DNA from: Echinicola vietnamensis DSM 17526
GTDB taxonomy: Bacteria > Bacteroidota > Bacteroidia > Cytophagales > Cyclobacteriaceae
Reading direction: 5' to 3'
NCBI RefSeq assembly: GCF_000325705.1
Contig: NC_019904.1
Coordinates: 4,156,001 to 4,220,000 of the forward strand
DNA: 64,000 nucleotides
Below the pieces are notes generated by a model, which was not told where the DNA came from, searched no databases, and saw nothing but the letters and a program-made list of their open reading frames with translations. How positions within the stretch are numbered: the stretch's first letter is position 1; each line of letters begins with the position of its first letter. This document shows, one piece after another, positions 34,566-43,668 of the stretch. Both the position numbers and the translations under genes were made by a program.

Positions 34566-35645
34566 ATGCAGAAAATACATATCCCTACATTTGTCCGCGT
34601 ACTTTTCGTATTGCTTCTGATCATAACCATCGTTTTTATCTTAATTTTAGGGAAAAAACTGCTGGTTCCGTTGATGTTGGCGGGCTTGCTTTCCATGCTA
34701 TTGACCCCATTATGCAAGAAGCTGGAGAAATGGAAAATTCCGGAAACGCTGAGTGCTTTTCTCGCGCTTTTGAGTGGGATTATCATCGTAGGAGCCATTA
34801 TTTTATTGGTGGTGATACAGATCAAGGGAGTTAGCCAAGACTTGGGGGATGTCGGCCAACGGGTAGATGAGTTTTTTGCCAATATCGACCGGTTTTTTAC
34901 GGCTCATTTGGGGATGCACCTGGGACTGGAGAATGGCATCGATAAGGAACAAATAGTCAATGCGCTTCAGTCTGGAAATCAATCTACAGCACAGTTCCTG
35001 CTGAACACTATTGGTTCACTTACCGGGCTGGTGCTGACGCCGGTTTTTATATTTTTCATGTTAATTTACCGTCGTCACCTAACGAATTTTTTGGTTCAAC
35101 TGTTTGCGAGCAGAAATCAACGGGAGGTGAAGCGTGAAGTGCTCCATATCCGGAAGATGGTACAAGGCTATATCATCGGCTTGCTTAAGGTCATGGCCAT
35201 ATTGGCGGTTTTAAACACAGGTGCCCTGTACATTTTGGGTATTAAACATGCTTTGTTTTTCGGCTTATTTGCAGCCATTTTAAATATCATCCCTTATTTG
35301 GGCCCTTTTCTAGGGGCGATATTGCCTTTTTCTTATGCTATGCTTACGTCAGAGTCGTCCTTTTCACCGTTCATTATCATTATCCTTTTCACCATTATTC
35401 AATTGGTCGAAAGTAATTTCCTCACCCCTAAAATTGTAGGATCCAACGTTAACCTTAACGCTTTCATTACCTTATTGGGATTGCTACTGGGGGGAGCCAT
35501 TTGGGGGATTGCAGGCATGATTTTGATTATCCCTAGTTTGGCTGTTCTTAGGAGGATTTTTGAATTGAATGACAGTACCAGGCCGTTTGCGTTTCTTTTA
35601 GCAGAAGAAAAAAATAACATCTTCACTAAAAAAGAGCCTAAGTAA
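34566..35645 (+). CDS. AI-2E/PerM-family membrane transporter
   Basis: 359 residues with about eight transmembrane helices. Family features are the N-terminal helix pair (VLFVLLLIITIVFILILGKK, then LLVPLMLAGLLSMLLTPLCK), the long extracytoplasmic segment, LTPVFIFFMLIYR, NIIPYLGPFLGAILPF and NFLTPKIVGSNVNLNAFI with GGAIWGIAGMILIIP. Family members include Na+/H+ antiporters and the disputed AI-2 exporter TqsA; the actual substrate is unknown. It is a single-gene unit ending at the terminator 35726-35762. Confidence 0.9.
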   Translation: MQKIHIPTFVRVLFVLLLIITIVFILILGKKLLVPLMLAGLLSMLLTPLCKKLEKWKIPETLSAFLALLSGIIIVGAIILLVVIQIKGVSQDLGDVGQRVDEFFANIDRFFTAHLGMHLGLENGIDKEQIVNALQSGNQSTAQFLLNTIGSLTGLVLTPVFIFFMLIYRRHLTNFLVQLFASRNQREVKREVLHIRKMVQGYIIGLLKVMAILAVLNTGALYILGIKHALFFGLFAAILNIIPYLGPFLGAILPFSYAMLTSESSFSPFIIIILFTIIQLVESNFLTPKIVGSNVNLNAFITLLGLLLGGAIWGIAGMILIIPSLAVLRRIFELNDSTRPFAFLLAEEKNNIFTKKEPK

Positions 35646-35725
35646 AAAATAGATTATAAAAAGTGTGTTTAATGGGTTAAAAATCAGTTATTTAATCTTG
35701 GTTAATTTGATTGAATTTTAGTTAA

Positions 35726-35762
35726 AAAAGCAGCGCTTCCAATTCATGGATACGCTGCTTTT
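35726..35762. terminator. Bidirectional terminator between convergent genes
   Basis: AAAAGCAGCG (35726-35735) and CGCTGCTTTT (35753-35762) form a 10-bp stem with A and T tracts at its base. It lies between the ends of the AI-2E-type gene and the PfpI gene and can serve both. Confidence 0.75.
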
Positions 35763-35779
35763 GTTGGTGTGCACTACTA

Positions 35780-36340
35780 TTATAAGGTCTGGTTGGCATG
35801 CCTGCCTTCATAAACTTCTTCCACTAGTTTACGGTTAAAAGCAGGCAAATCATTAGGACTTCTGGAAGTTACCAGTCCCTGATCTACAACCACTTCTTCG
35901 TCGAACCATTTGGCACCGGCATTTTCCAAATCTTTTTTGATGGAATGAAAGGATGTCAATTTCCTTCCACCTACCACATCGGCATCGATCAGGATTTGAG
36001 GGCCGTGACAAATGGCAGCAACAGGTTTATGGTTCCTGAAAAAGGATCTCACGAAAGCAACTGCCTTCTCGCTGCGACGGAGTTTGTCAGGATTGATTAC
36101 ACCGCCTGGTAAAACCAAGGCATCATAATCATCTTCATAGACAGCATCCAATGTATGGTCTACTCCAATGTCCAAACTCCAGTTTCCGTCTTTCCAGCCC
36201 CTGATTCTTCCTTCTTCCAAGGAAATGACATGTACGGTTGCGCCGCTTTCTTCCAACGCGTTTTTTGGACTGGTAAGTTCTGACTCTTCAAAGCCATCGG
36301 TGGAAAGTATGGCTACTTTTCTGTTTTTTAAATCTTTCAT
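35780..36340 (-). CDS. DJ-1/PfpI-family protein (type 1 glutamine amidotransferase-like)
   Basis: 186 residues, full length for PfpI/YhbO-type proteins. Motifs: VAILSTDGFEESEL (acidic residue at the active site), DDYDALVLPGGVINPDKLRR, the nucleophile elbow AAICHGPQILIDADVV with Cys near 113, and TSFHSIKKDLENAGAKW followed by VTSRSPNDLPAF. Relatives are stress-induced and are described as deglycases/glyoxalases or proteases; which applies here is not decided. Confidence 0.9.
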   Translation of the reverse strand: MKDLKNRKVAILSTDGFEESELTSPKNALEESGATVHVISLEEGRIRGWKDGNWSLDIGVDHTLDAVYEDDYDALVLPGGVINPDKLRRSEKAVAFVRSFFRNHKPVAAICHGPQILIDADVVGGRKLTSFHSIKKDLENAGAKWFDEEVVVDQGLVTSRSPNDLPAFNRKLVEEVYEGRHANQTL

Positions 36341-36679
36341 GGTTAACGTGGTTTTGGTTATAAATTCGATTATGTTGTTGATATTTATAACACAATCACT
36401 GTTCCAATGGTAGTAGTTTTTGTTATATTTTTATCATTTTAACATATTTTAAATACAAAATTTCATTTAAAAGTTATATTACTACATAGTAGATAGGAAT
36501 CCATTGGGAAGGAGGGGATCCCTTGGCTAAAAGTTTTGGGCATAAAACCTGTGAATTGTACAGATTACATACTAACATTATAATCAACACGACCTTGTTG
36601 TGCTAGATTTGCATCACAATCAGACTAGCTCAACCTGGCTAAACATTAAGGTATGATACTATTAACCAAAAATTGTAAG
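36341..36679. other. Divergent intergenic region
   Basis: 339 bp, AT-rich, between the PfpI gene (leftward) and the rhodanese-like gene (rightward). No clear promoter match, repeat or RNA structure was recognised. Confidence 0.4.
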
Positions 36680-37120
36680 ATGAAAAATAATCAAACCGTT
36701 GTACTCGTATGCTTTCTGATCTTGATGGTCATTTACGGTTTTCAGACCAAAGAACCTTGGACTGCTGACCAATTAGTTTCTCCGTATGACTTGAATGAGC
36801 AGATGGCTGTGCAGAAGGACAGCTTACCATTACTTCTGAGTGTGGGGCCAGCTGCAGTGATCAAAGGCTCAGTGGATATTGGGCCTGGTCAGGAAGAAGC
36901 CAATATCGATAAGCTAATCAAACGAGTGGAGAAACTGGACAAAGGTCAAGCTATTATCATTTACTGTGGCTGCTGTCCCTTACAGAAGTGTCCCAATGTG
37001 CGGCCTGCATTTAAGGCACTCAATGATCATGGTTTTCAGAATCACAAACTACTCGCCATTCTAAATAACATCAAGACAGACTGGATCGATAAAGGCTATC
37101 CTGTCAATCCACAGGATTAA
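36680..37120 (+). CDS. Rhodanese-like periplasmic protein
   Basis: 146 residues from the ATG at 36680 (another at 36653). An N-terminal signal or anchor helix (VVLVCFLILMVIYGF) is followed by a domain with AIIIYCGCCPLQKCPNVRPA, in which a rhodanese-type Cys follows the central strand. The loop is unusually Cys-rich (CGCCPLQKC) compared with the standard CxxGxR. The family of small exported rhodanese-like proteins in Bacteroidota shares this loop. It may bind metal or carry sulfur; neither is shown. Confidence 0.72.
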   Translation: MKNNQTVVLVCFLILMVIYGFQTKEPWTADQLVSPYDLNEQMAVQKDSLPLLLSVGPAAVIKGSVDIGPGQEEANIDKLIKRVEKLDKGQAIIIYCGCCPLQKCPNVRPAFKALNDHGFQNHKLLAILNNIKTDWIDKGYPVNPQD

Positions 37121-37298
37121 CGCTTCTAAAACTAACTAACACCCTTGGCTGGAGACCCTTATTCCTTGTGATGGCCATAGCTTTCTTGCCATCACTTTTG
37201 CATTGATCGCCTCAATGCATGGGATAAAGAATTCCCCTTAATCAATTAAATATGAGGTATTTAACAATGTTTAATTAAGTTAAACTTTAGTCAGTATA

Positions 37299-38183
37299 TT
37301 AGCTGGCCATGTTATGCTTATTGGTGTGGGCTTTTAAATATTCCGAAGGAGTATATCCTGTTATCAATTTAAACTGTCTATTGAAATAAGAAATGTTATA
37401 ATATCCGCTGTCGAAGGCTACTTCCTTTACACTGTATCCTTCTTCAATGAGCTGTTTACAAGCGTTTCCAATACGGATTTCATTGAGAAACTGTGAGAAG
37501 GTTTTGCGGGTATGTTGTTTAAAATACCGGCAAAAGGCATTGACACTCAGGTTGGCCACGTTCGCGGCATCCGACAGCGAGATGTCCTTGGCGAAATTCT
37601 CCATGATATAGTTAATGATGGCATTGACCTTTTTGGTATCATGTGGTCGGGTGCTGGGTTCGAAATTTATATGGCTTAGGGCCGTGATTTCTTGGCTTTT
37701 TGAAATGAGGTCCAGCTGCTTAAGTAAGTAGATTAACCGAGCCATTCCATCTTTTCGGGTGATCTTTTTAGCGGCTTTAAATAATTTTTGCTGCGTTTTC
37801 CCGTGAACCATCAATCCTTTTTTGCTGTAATGCAGGAGCTTTTTGACCGCATGAAATTCCGGCAAGTCCAGAATTTTTTCGCCCATGGTTTCTAGTGAAA
37901 ATAGGATAGAAATGTTTTTTGAGCGCAAACCGGACCCTTCATTATAATAATCCTTATCACTTCTGAAGAAATGGGGTAGGTTCGATCCTAGAATAAAAAT
38001 GTCCCCAGCGCTAAAGTTCCCAATGGCGTCTCCTATAAAATAAGTTCCTTTACCTTCTAGGATAACCATGATCTGTGTTTCGACATGGTAATGAAGATTG
38101 TCATAGAAGTACGGGTAATCTTCTTGGAGAATTCTTACCGCTTCTTCCTCGGTCTTAGCAATTTTAAATAAAAGGGGTTTCAT
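37299..38183 (-). CDS. AraC-family transcriptional regulator (cupin sensor)
   Basis: 294 residues. The N-terminal cupin domain is visible (FYDNLHYHVETQIMVILEGK, GTYFIGDAIGNFSAGDIFIL, NLPHFFRSD) and the C-terminal DNA-binding domain has two HTHs (ISLSDAANVANLSVNAFCRY, GYSVKEVAFDSGYYNISYFN) and RQFKLITGYTPSEYLK. This arrangement matches AraC regulators that control sugar or nutrient genes in Bacteroidota. It is divergent from the second susCD locus across 582 bp and may regulate it. Confidence 0.9.
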   Translation of the reverse strand: MKPLLFKIAKTEEEAVRILQEDYPYFYDNLHYHVETQIMVILEGKGTYFIGDAIGNFSAGDIFILGSNLPHFFRSDKDYYNEGSGLRSKNISILFSLETMGEKILDLPEFHAVKKLLHYSKKGLMVHGKTQQKLFKAAKKITRKDGMARLIYLLKQLDLISKSQEITALSHINFEPSTRPHDTKKVNAIINYIMENFAKDISLSDAANVANLSVNAFCRYFKQHTRKTFSQFLNEIRIGNACKQLIEEGYSVKEVAFDSGYYNISYFNRQFKLITGYTPSEYLKAHTNKHNMAS

Positions 38184-38765
38184 AGCTTTGTTGGGTTAAT
38201 GTTGAAAGTGATGGGTGGTGGTTATTTTAAGGGGGAAATACCTTGTTGGTTAAATAATGTAAAATTTACATTTATTTAACACTAACTATTATAGTCAGAA
38301 TTCCGCATAAATGCACTTGGGATGTCAATAGAGTATTAGAAATGAATAAATATGTATGATTGATTTTTTACATACAAAATTATATTTTAATTTATTTCGT
38401 ATAAATAAATTATAAGTTGGCCTATAAAGCTGAATTTTTATAATTGATTTGAGTTGCTTTTTGATGGTGGTACATTATTAATCTGTTCTTGCTAGCAGGA
38501 ATAGGGGATGAAGAGACCATCATTACTTATTCACCAATCCATGGACTTTGGGATAGTCCTGCTATTAAAATTGGGTGCATTTTATTTTTCACCCGACATT
38601 ATTGGGTTCAACTACTATTTCTGATAATCCTGTATAAGTATTGGGTATTATGGTGAAATGAAAGGATAAATGGATCTCCTAATTTTAGGTATAGTTTAAA
38701 AACAGCTGAAAATCAGTTGTTTAAACTTGTTTTTTTACATAAGTATTCACCTTAACCCATTCTAT
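38184..38765. other. Divergent regulatory region of the AraC gene and the second susC
   Basis: 582 bp without a gene, AT-rich near 38.35-38.45 kb. It is presumably the control region of the susCD-peptidase locus and includes the leader of susC. No perfect promoter pair was found; TAATTTTA at 38679-38686 differs from the -7 consensus by one base. Confidence 0.4.
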
Positions 38766-41700
38766 ATGAAACACTTTACAAAAAAGGCTGGACTGCTTTT
38801 AAGTTTGACCTTAGGGGGATCAATGCTATCATCCATGACGGCACTGGCTATCCCTACGGAGAAGTCGTCCACCAAATTACATGCTGAAATGACATCGCTG
38901 TCGGATATGCGGGATATTACGGTGACAGGGACCGTCATAAGCGGAGAGGATGGATTGACCCTTCCCGGGGTTTCCATTTTGATAAAAGGTACCACAAGGG
39001 GCGTAACCACTGACATGGACGGTAAGTTTTCCATTGATATTCCTGATGAAGGGGCCACCTTGGTGTTTAGTTTTATTGGCTTTGCCCAACAGGAAGTGGA
39101 AGTATATACCGCCAAGGACCTTTCCATTACGCTGGAACCGGAAATGACTTCAATGACCGAAGTAGTGGTGGTGGGTTATGGAACCATGCGAAAAGGAGAT
39201 GTGACCAGCTCTATTGGAGGAGTGAAAGAAGAGGATTTTGTGAAAGGAGCCGTTAGAGATGCTGCGCAATTGGTGCAGGGCAAAGTGGCAGGGCTTCGGG
39301 TAACGACACCGAGTGGAGATCCTGGTGCCAGTACGCAAATTAACCTTCGGGGCATCAACAGTATCAATGGTACTTCCAATCCTTTGATATTGATTGATGG
39401 TGTTCCAGGTGACTTGAACACCGTGCCACCAGAGGATATCGAATCTGTGGATGTCTTGAAAGACGGCTCTGCTGCCGCCATTTACGGTACACGGGCGACA
39501 GGAGGGGTGATCCTGATTACGACCAAGAAAAATTCCGGTGGAAACCGAAATTCCATTAATTACAATACGTATGTCAGTCTTCAGACGATCGCACGTAAAC
39601 CTGAATTGCTTACGGGAGACGATTACCGCAGACTCATCGATGAAGAGGGCATTGCCTACACGGATTATGGTGGCAATACAGACTGGGTAGATGAAATGAC
39701 CAGAAACCCTATTAGTCAAAACCATAACCTGAGCTTTTCTGGTGGAGATCGTAAAACCAATTTTACGGCATCACTGAATTACCGTAATTGGCAAGGAATA
39801 TTCCTTCGCTCCAATCAAGAGCGGTTCAACATCAGGGCTGATCTGAACCACAGCATGTTTGATGATAAACTACGTGCCAATTTTCAAATCATCAACCGGG
39901 TATTTACCCGTGAAGAAGGTGGAGCGGACGGTTATGCTTACCGACAGGCTATTATCCGAAACCCAACGGATCAAGTCCGGACTGAAGACGGTGGTTGGCA
40001 GGAAAGAGATGGTTACTTCTATGAAAACCCCATTTCCAGGATATATGAAGCTGACTCAGAGTCAAAGTTCAAGGAAATGCGGGTAAATGGAAGTTTAAAC
40101 TACAATCCCATCGATAATTTGGACATCAAGCTAATGGTCTCCAATGTCCAAAACAGTAACCTGACCGGTTATGCCACCTCTTTTCAGCACACCAATACGC
40201 GGCTGAACAATCAAAATGGTACCGCGTCCCGTTCCACTAGTGCTTACAATGAAAATTTATTGGAATTCACCACTAACTATAACAAGGCAGTAGGAGATCA
40301 TTACTTTACCTTGCTGGGAGGATACAGTTGGCAAGATGCTACATACGAGGATTTCAATGCCTCCAACTGGGATTTTCCTACCGATTTGTATAAATGGAAC
40401 AACTTAGGAGCTGGCGGTGCTTTGCAGGCAGGCCAGGCCGGCATGGGGAGCTCTAAAAATAAGTGGCAACTGGCCGGTTTCTTTGGCCGCGCCACGTACA
40501 GCTATCATGAAAAGTACCTGTTTATGGCCAGTGTGAGAAGGGAAGGCTCTTCCCGATTCGGAGAAAACAGTCAGTGGGGAACTTTTCCAGCTGTCTCAGT
40601 GGGGTGGAGAATCAGCAACGAACCTTTTCTAAAGAACTCGAAAAATATTGGTGAGATTAAGCTAAGAGCAGGATTTGGGGTGACAGGAACCATTGCCAAC
40701 TCCCCATATCTTTCTCAGATCAGTTATGATTTTACACGTGCGCAAGGTGCTTACATCGGTGGCCAATGGGTTCAAGGCTTTATTCCTGCCCGTAACTTCA
40801 ATCCAGATTTGAGATGGGAGCGTAAGGAGGAATATAACTTTGGTGTAGACTATAGCTTCTTTAATGACCGATTGAGCGGTTCCATTGATGTATACCGAAG
40901 GGATATCAAGGACTTGTTGTACAATTTCCCCGTTCCCGTACCGCCTTATTTGACGAACTCCATGACCATAAATGCCGGTGTTCTTCAAAATGATGGTATT
41001 GAGGTGTTGGTGAATGTAGTGCCTATCCAGAAGAAAGACTTTAGCTGGAATACCAGTATTACCTATTCTACCAATAGGAACAAACTGGTTTCCCTTTCCA
41101 ATGACCAGTTTGAGGCGACCAATGATTTCTTTACGGCAGGTTATACCGGTGAACCGATTCAAGATTATACCCATCGGGTGGAAGTAGGGGGAGCTATTGG
41201 ACGGTTTTACGTGTGGAAGACCGTGGGAACCACAGAAGATGGCGAATGGCTTATTGAAAACCAAGCGGGTGAAAACATTCCCATTAGCGAAGCCTCCCAA
41301 GAAGACAGACAGTATTATGGAAACGGCATTCCACTGCATATTTTGGGATTCAACAATAGCTTGAGGTTTAAGAATTTTGATATGCAGGCCAACTTCCGTG
41401 GTGCATTTGGGCATGAAATCCTGAATTTCCAACGGATGTTTTATGAAAACCCGTACAACCCGGCTTATAACATGCTGAAAACAGCTTATGATCCAGTTTA
41501 TGGGAATCGTCTGAACAGTGACTTGGCCTTGGTGAGCCATTATATTGAGGATGGAGACTATTTTAAGCTGGATAATTTGACCATCGGCTATACGATTCCA
41601 AAGTTGGGATTTTTGAGGAATGCCAGGGTATATGCTTCCGGGTTAAACCTCTTTACCATCACCAAATATAAAGGAATCGATCCTGAAGGAGTGAGCATTA

Positions 41701-41783
41701 CGGGCTTTGATCCGGGCAATGATCAGCGGGACAAGTATCCGACAACCCGTACCTATACCTTGGGACTAAATGTTACATTCTAA
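38766..41783 (+). CDS. SusC/RagA-family TonB-dependent transporter (no STN domain)
   Basis: 1005 residues from the ATG at 38766. Signal peptide (about 1-25, ALAIP), carboxypeptidase-D-like domain (about 45-120, GTVISGEDGLTLPGVSILIK), plug (about 130-255, VVVVGYGTMRKGDVTSSIGG, QINLRGINSINGTSNPLILI, AAAIYGTRATGGVILITTKK) and a barrel ending in Phe (YTLGLNVTF). It lacks the STN extension present in the first SusC, so it should not signal through FecR; regulation by the neighbouring AraC protein is more likely. With the SusD and S9 peptidase that follow it resembles a peptide-uptake locus. Confidence 0.94.
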   Translation: MKHFTKKAGLLLSLTLGGSMLSSMTALAIPTEKSSTKLHAEMTSLSDMRDITVTGTVISGEDGLTLPGVSILIKGTTRGVTTDMDGKFSIDIPDEGATLVFSFIGFAQQEVEVYTAKDLSITLEPEMTSMTEVVVVGYGTMRKGDVTSSIGGVKEEDFVKGAVRDAAQLVQGKVAGLRVTTPSGDPGASTQINLRGINSINGTSNPLILIDGVPGDLNTVPPEDIESVDVLKDGSAAAIYGTRATGGVILITTKKNSGGNRNSINYNTYVSLQTIARKPELLTGDDYRRLIDEEGIAYTDYGGNTDWVDEMTRNPISQNHNLSFSGGDRKTNFTASLNYRNWQGIFLRSNQERFNIRADLNHSMFDDKLRANFQIINRVFTREEGGADGYAYRQAIIRNPTDQVRTEDGGWQERDGYFYENPISRIYEADSESKFKEMRVNGSLNYNPIDNLDIKLMVSNVQNSNLTGYATSFQHTNTRLNNQNGTASRSTSAYNENLLEFTTNYNKAVGDHYFTLLGGYSWQDATYEDFNASNWDFPTDLYKWNNLGAGGALQAGQAGMGSSKNKWQLAGFFGRATYSYHEKYLFMASVRREGSSRFGENSQWGTFPAVSVGWRISNEPFLKNSKNIGEIKLRAGFGVTGTIANSPYLSQISYDFTRAQGAYIGGQWVQGFIPARNFNPDLRWERKEEYNFGVDYSFFNDRLSGSIDVYRRDIKDLLYNFPVPVPPYLTNSMTINAGVLQNDGIEVLVNVVPIQKKDFSWNTSITYSTNRNKLVSLSNDQFEATNDFFTAGYTGEPIQDYTHRVEVGGAIGRFYVWKTVGTTEDGEWLIENQAGENIPISEASQEDRQYYGNGIPLHILGFNNSLRFKNFDMQANFRGAFGHEILNFQRMFYENPYNPAYNMLKTAYDPVYGNRLNSDLALVSHYIEDGDYFKLDNLTIGYTIPKLGFLRNARVYASGLNLFTITKYKGIDPEGVSITGFDPGNDQRDKYPTTRTYTLGLNVTF

Positions 41784-41794
41784 AAGCGATCATT

Positions 41795-43396
41795 ATGAAA
41801 TTTACTTATAAACCATTTCAGTATATACTGACAGCTGGAATTTTATCCACAGGCTTATATTCCTGTTTGGACCTGAACGAAGAAGTGTATTCCGAAGTAG
41901 TAGCCAGCAATTTCCAACCGACGGAAAAGGACATACCTTCGATCATTGCACCTGTTTATGGGTCTTTTAGGGGCTTGATGATGGGATGGCAAGGTTATTT
42001 GGATACCCAAGAGGAATCGGCAGATTGCATCATCACACCGGCCAGACCCAATGGATGGTACGATGGTGGAACCTACCTCCGCATGCACCAGCACAACTGG
42101 ACTTCCTTGCAGTGGCAGCCGACCAATATCTGGCAAAGCGCATACCGCAGCATCACGACTGCCAACCGGGTGATGTCCCAAATTGAGGATGGGGAAATCC
42201 CCATTACCGATGGAAGGGAAGCCGTAATTGCTGAACTTCGGGCCACGAGGGCTTTTGCGTATTACTTGCTGTTGGACAATCACGGCAATGTGCCTATTGT
42301 TACCGATTTTAAAGATGTGTCCCTACCTGAACAGCGGAGTCGTCAAGAAGTGTACGATTTTGTGGTAAGTGAACTGCAGGAGGCCATGCCTTTGCTCAGT
42401 GAAGATGCCGGGGCTACCTATGGTCAGCTTAACAAATGGGGGGTACAGACGCTTTTGGCGAAGATTTACCTCAATGCAGAAGTCTATACCGGCACCGCCC
42501 AGTGGGAAGCCTGCATCCAGGCTTGTGATGCGGTGATCAACGGCAATGGAGGTTACGAACTGGATGATAATTATGCGGATATCTTTAATTGGGAAAACCA
42601 TAACTCTCCAGAGATTATCTTTGCCGTTCCTTATGATGAAATCTATGGAACGGGTAATATAGTACATATGAAGACCTTGGATCCGCTCAGCAGGTTTGTT
42701 TACAATATGCAAGCAGGACCATGGGGCGGTAACTGTGCTGTGCCGCAATTTATCGACACTTATGATCCAGAAGATGGAAGGCTTAAGGACACGTGGATCA
42801 TGGGGCCGCAATACAATGCTTCCACAGGGGAAATGGTCATTGACTATCAAAAGGAAGTCCCCAGTATGGATGGTACGGCCTCCAACGATGGTTTCCGTAT
42901 CGGTAAATATGCCATAAAGCAAGGGGCCACTGGTTCCTTGGACAATGATTATCCCATGTTCCGATATGCCGATGTGTTGATGATGAAAGCCGAAGCATTG
43001 TTGCGTACAGGTAGGGCAGATGAAGCGGCCACTCTGGTGACACAAGTAAGGGAAAGGGCCTTTAGGGATGCAGCTCCTTCCAAGGCTCAAGTGACCGGTG
43101 CTGAATTGATGCAAGGCAGCAGCTATGAGTACGGAATTCAAAATGAGGATGGTTCTGTGACTGGAACCGGGGGAGCAGATATTCCTTACGGTCGGTTTTT
43201 GGACGAGTTGGGTTGGGAGTTTGCAGCAGAGGCGCACCGTCGGCAAGACCTGATCCGTTTTGGGGTGTTCCAAACCAAAAGCTGGTTTAACCACAGTCCC
43301 CATGCCCAAGCCCAGACGAGGACCATCTTTCCGATTCCCAATGACGAAATCAATAAAAATCCGAATTTGAACCAAAATCCTGGGTATGCGAACTAG
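41795..43396 (+). CDS. SusD/RagB-family outer-membrane lipoprotein
   Basis: 533 residues. Signal peptide with lipobox (STGLYSC, Cys24). SusD features include the SYRSITTANRVMSQIEDGE type helix pair, ELRATRAFAYYLLLDNHGNV, LNKWGVQTLLAKIYLNAEVY and the family C-terminal RFLDELGWEFAAEAHRRQDL with the ending FPIPNDEINKNPNLNQNPGY. It is 11 bp after susC and works with it. The three-gene unit with a peptidase suggests that the ligand is a peptide. Confidence 0.93.
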   Translation: MKFTYKPFQYILTAGILSTGLYSCLDLNEEVYSEVVASNFQPTEKDIPSIIAPVYGSFRGLMMGWQGYLDTQEESADCIITPARPNGWYDGGTYLRMHQHNWTSLQWQPTNIWQSAYRSITTANRVMSQIEDGEIPITDGREAVIAELRATRAFAYYLLLDNHGNVPIVTDFKDVSLPEQRSRQEVYDFVVSELQEAMPLLSEDAGATYGQLNKWGVQTLLAKIYLNAEVYTGTAQWEACIQACDAVINGNGGYELDDNYADIFNWENHNSPEIIFAVPYDEIYGTGNIVHMKTLDPLSRFVYNMQAGPWGGNCAVPQFIDTYDPEDGRLKDTWIMGPQYNASTGEMVIDYQKEVPSMDGTASNDGFRIGKYAIKQGATGSLDNDYPMFRYADVLMMKAEALLRTGRADEAATLVTQVRERAFRDAAPSKAQVTGAELMQGSSYEYGIQNEDGSVTGTGGADIPYGRFLDELGWEFAAEAHRRQDLIRFGVFQTKSWFNHSPHAQAQTRTIFPIPNDEINKNPNLNQNPGYAN

Positions 43397-43485
43397 AAAC
43401 ATCAAATATTGTTTGGCGCCACCACTATGATAAAGGGCAGTATTTTTCTAGATCAGCAAATTAAGCAAGCCTAATGGCCCTATTC

Positions 43486-43518
43486 ATTCATGCCATGACG
43501 GGACGTCATGGCATGAAT
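43486..43518 (+). promoter_or_regulatory. Perfect 15-bp hairpin between susD and the S9 peptidase gene
   Basis: ATTCATGCCATGACG and its exact complement are separated only by GGA. No T tract follows. Such a stable hairpin in the 272-bp gap after susCD can protect the upstream mRNA 3' end or uncouple the expression of susCD from the peptidase. Confidence 0.55.
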
Positions 43519-43668
43519 CGTTTACAGATCCTCAGGCAATATCAGATGGAGTAGATTAGGAGGGAAGCAGTTTGAATGTTAGCCTTAAATCATCCATTAC
43601 TCCTTTTACAAAAGGTATTAAACTCATACTAACCAACTAATAAGAATAGAAACTAACGATAACTAACG

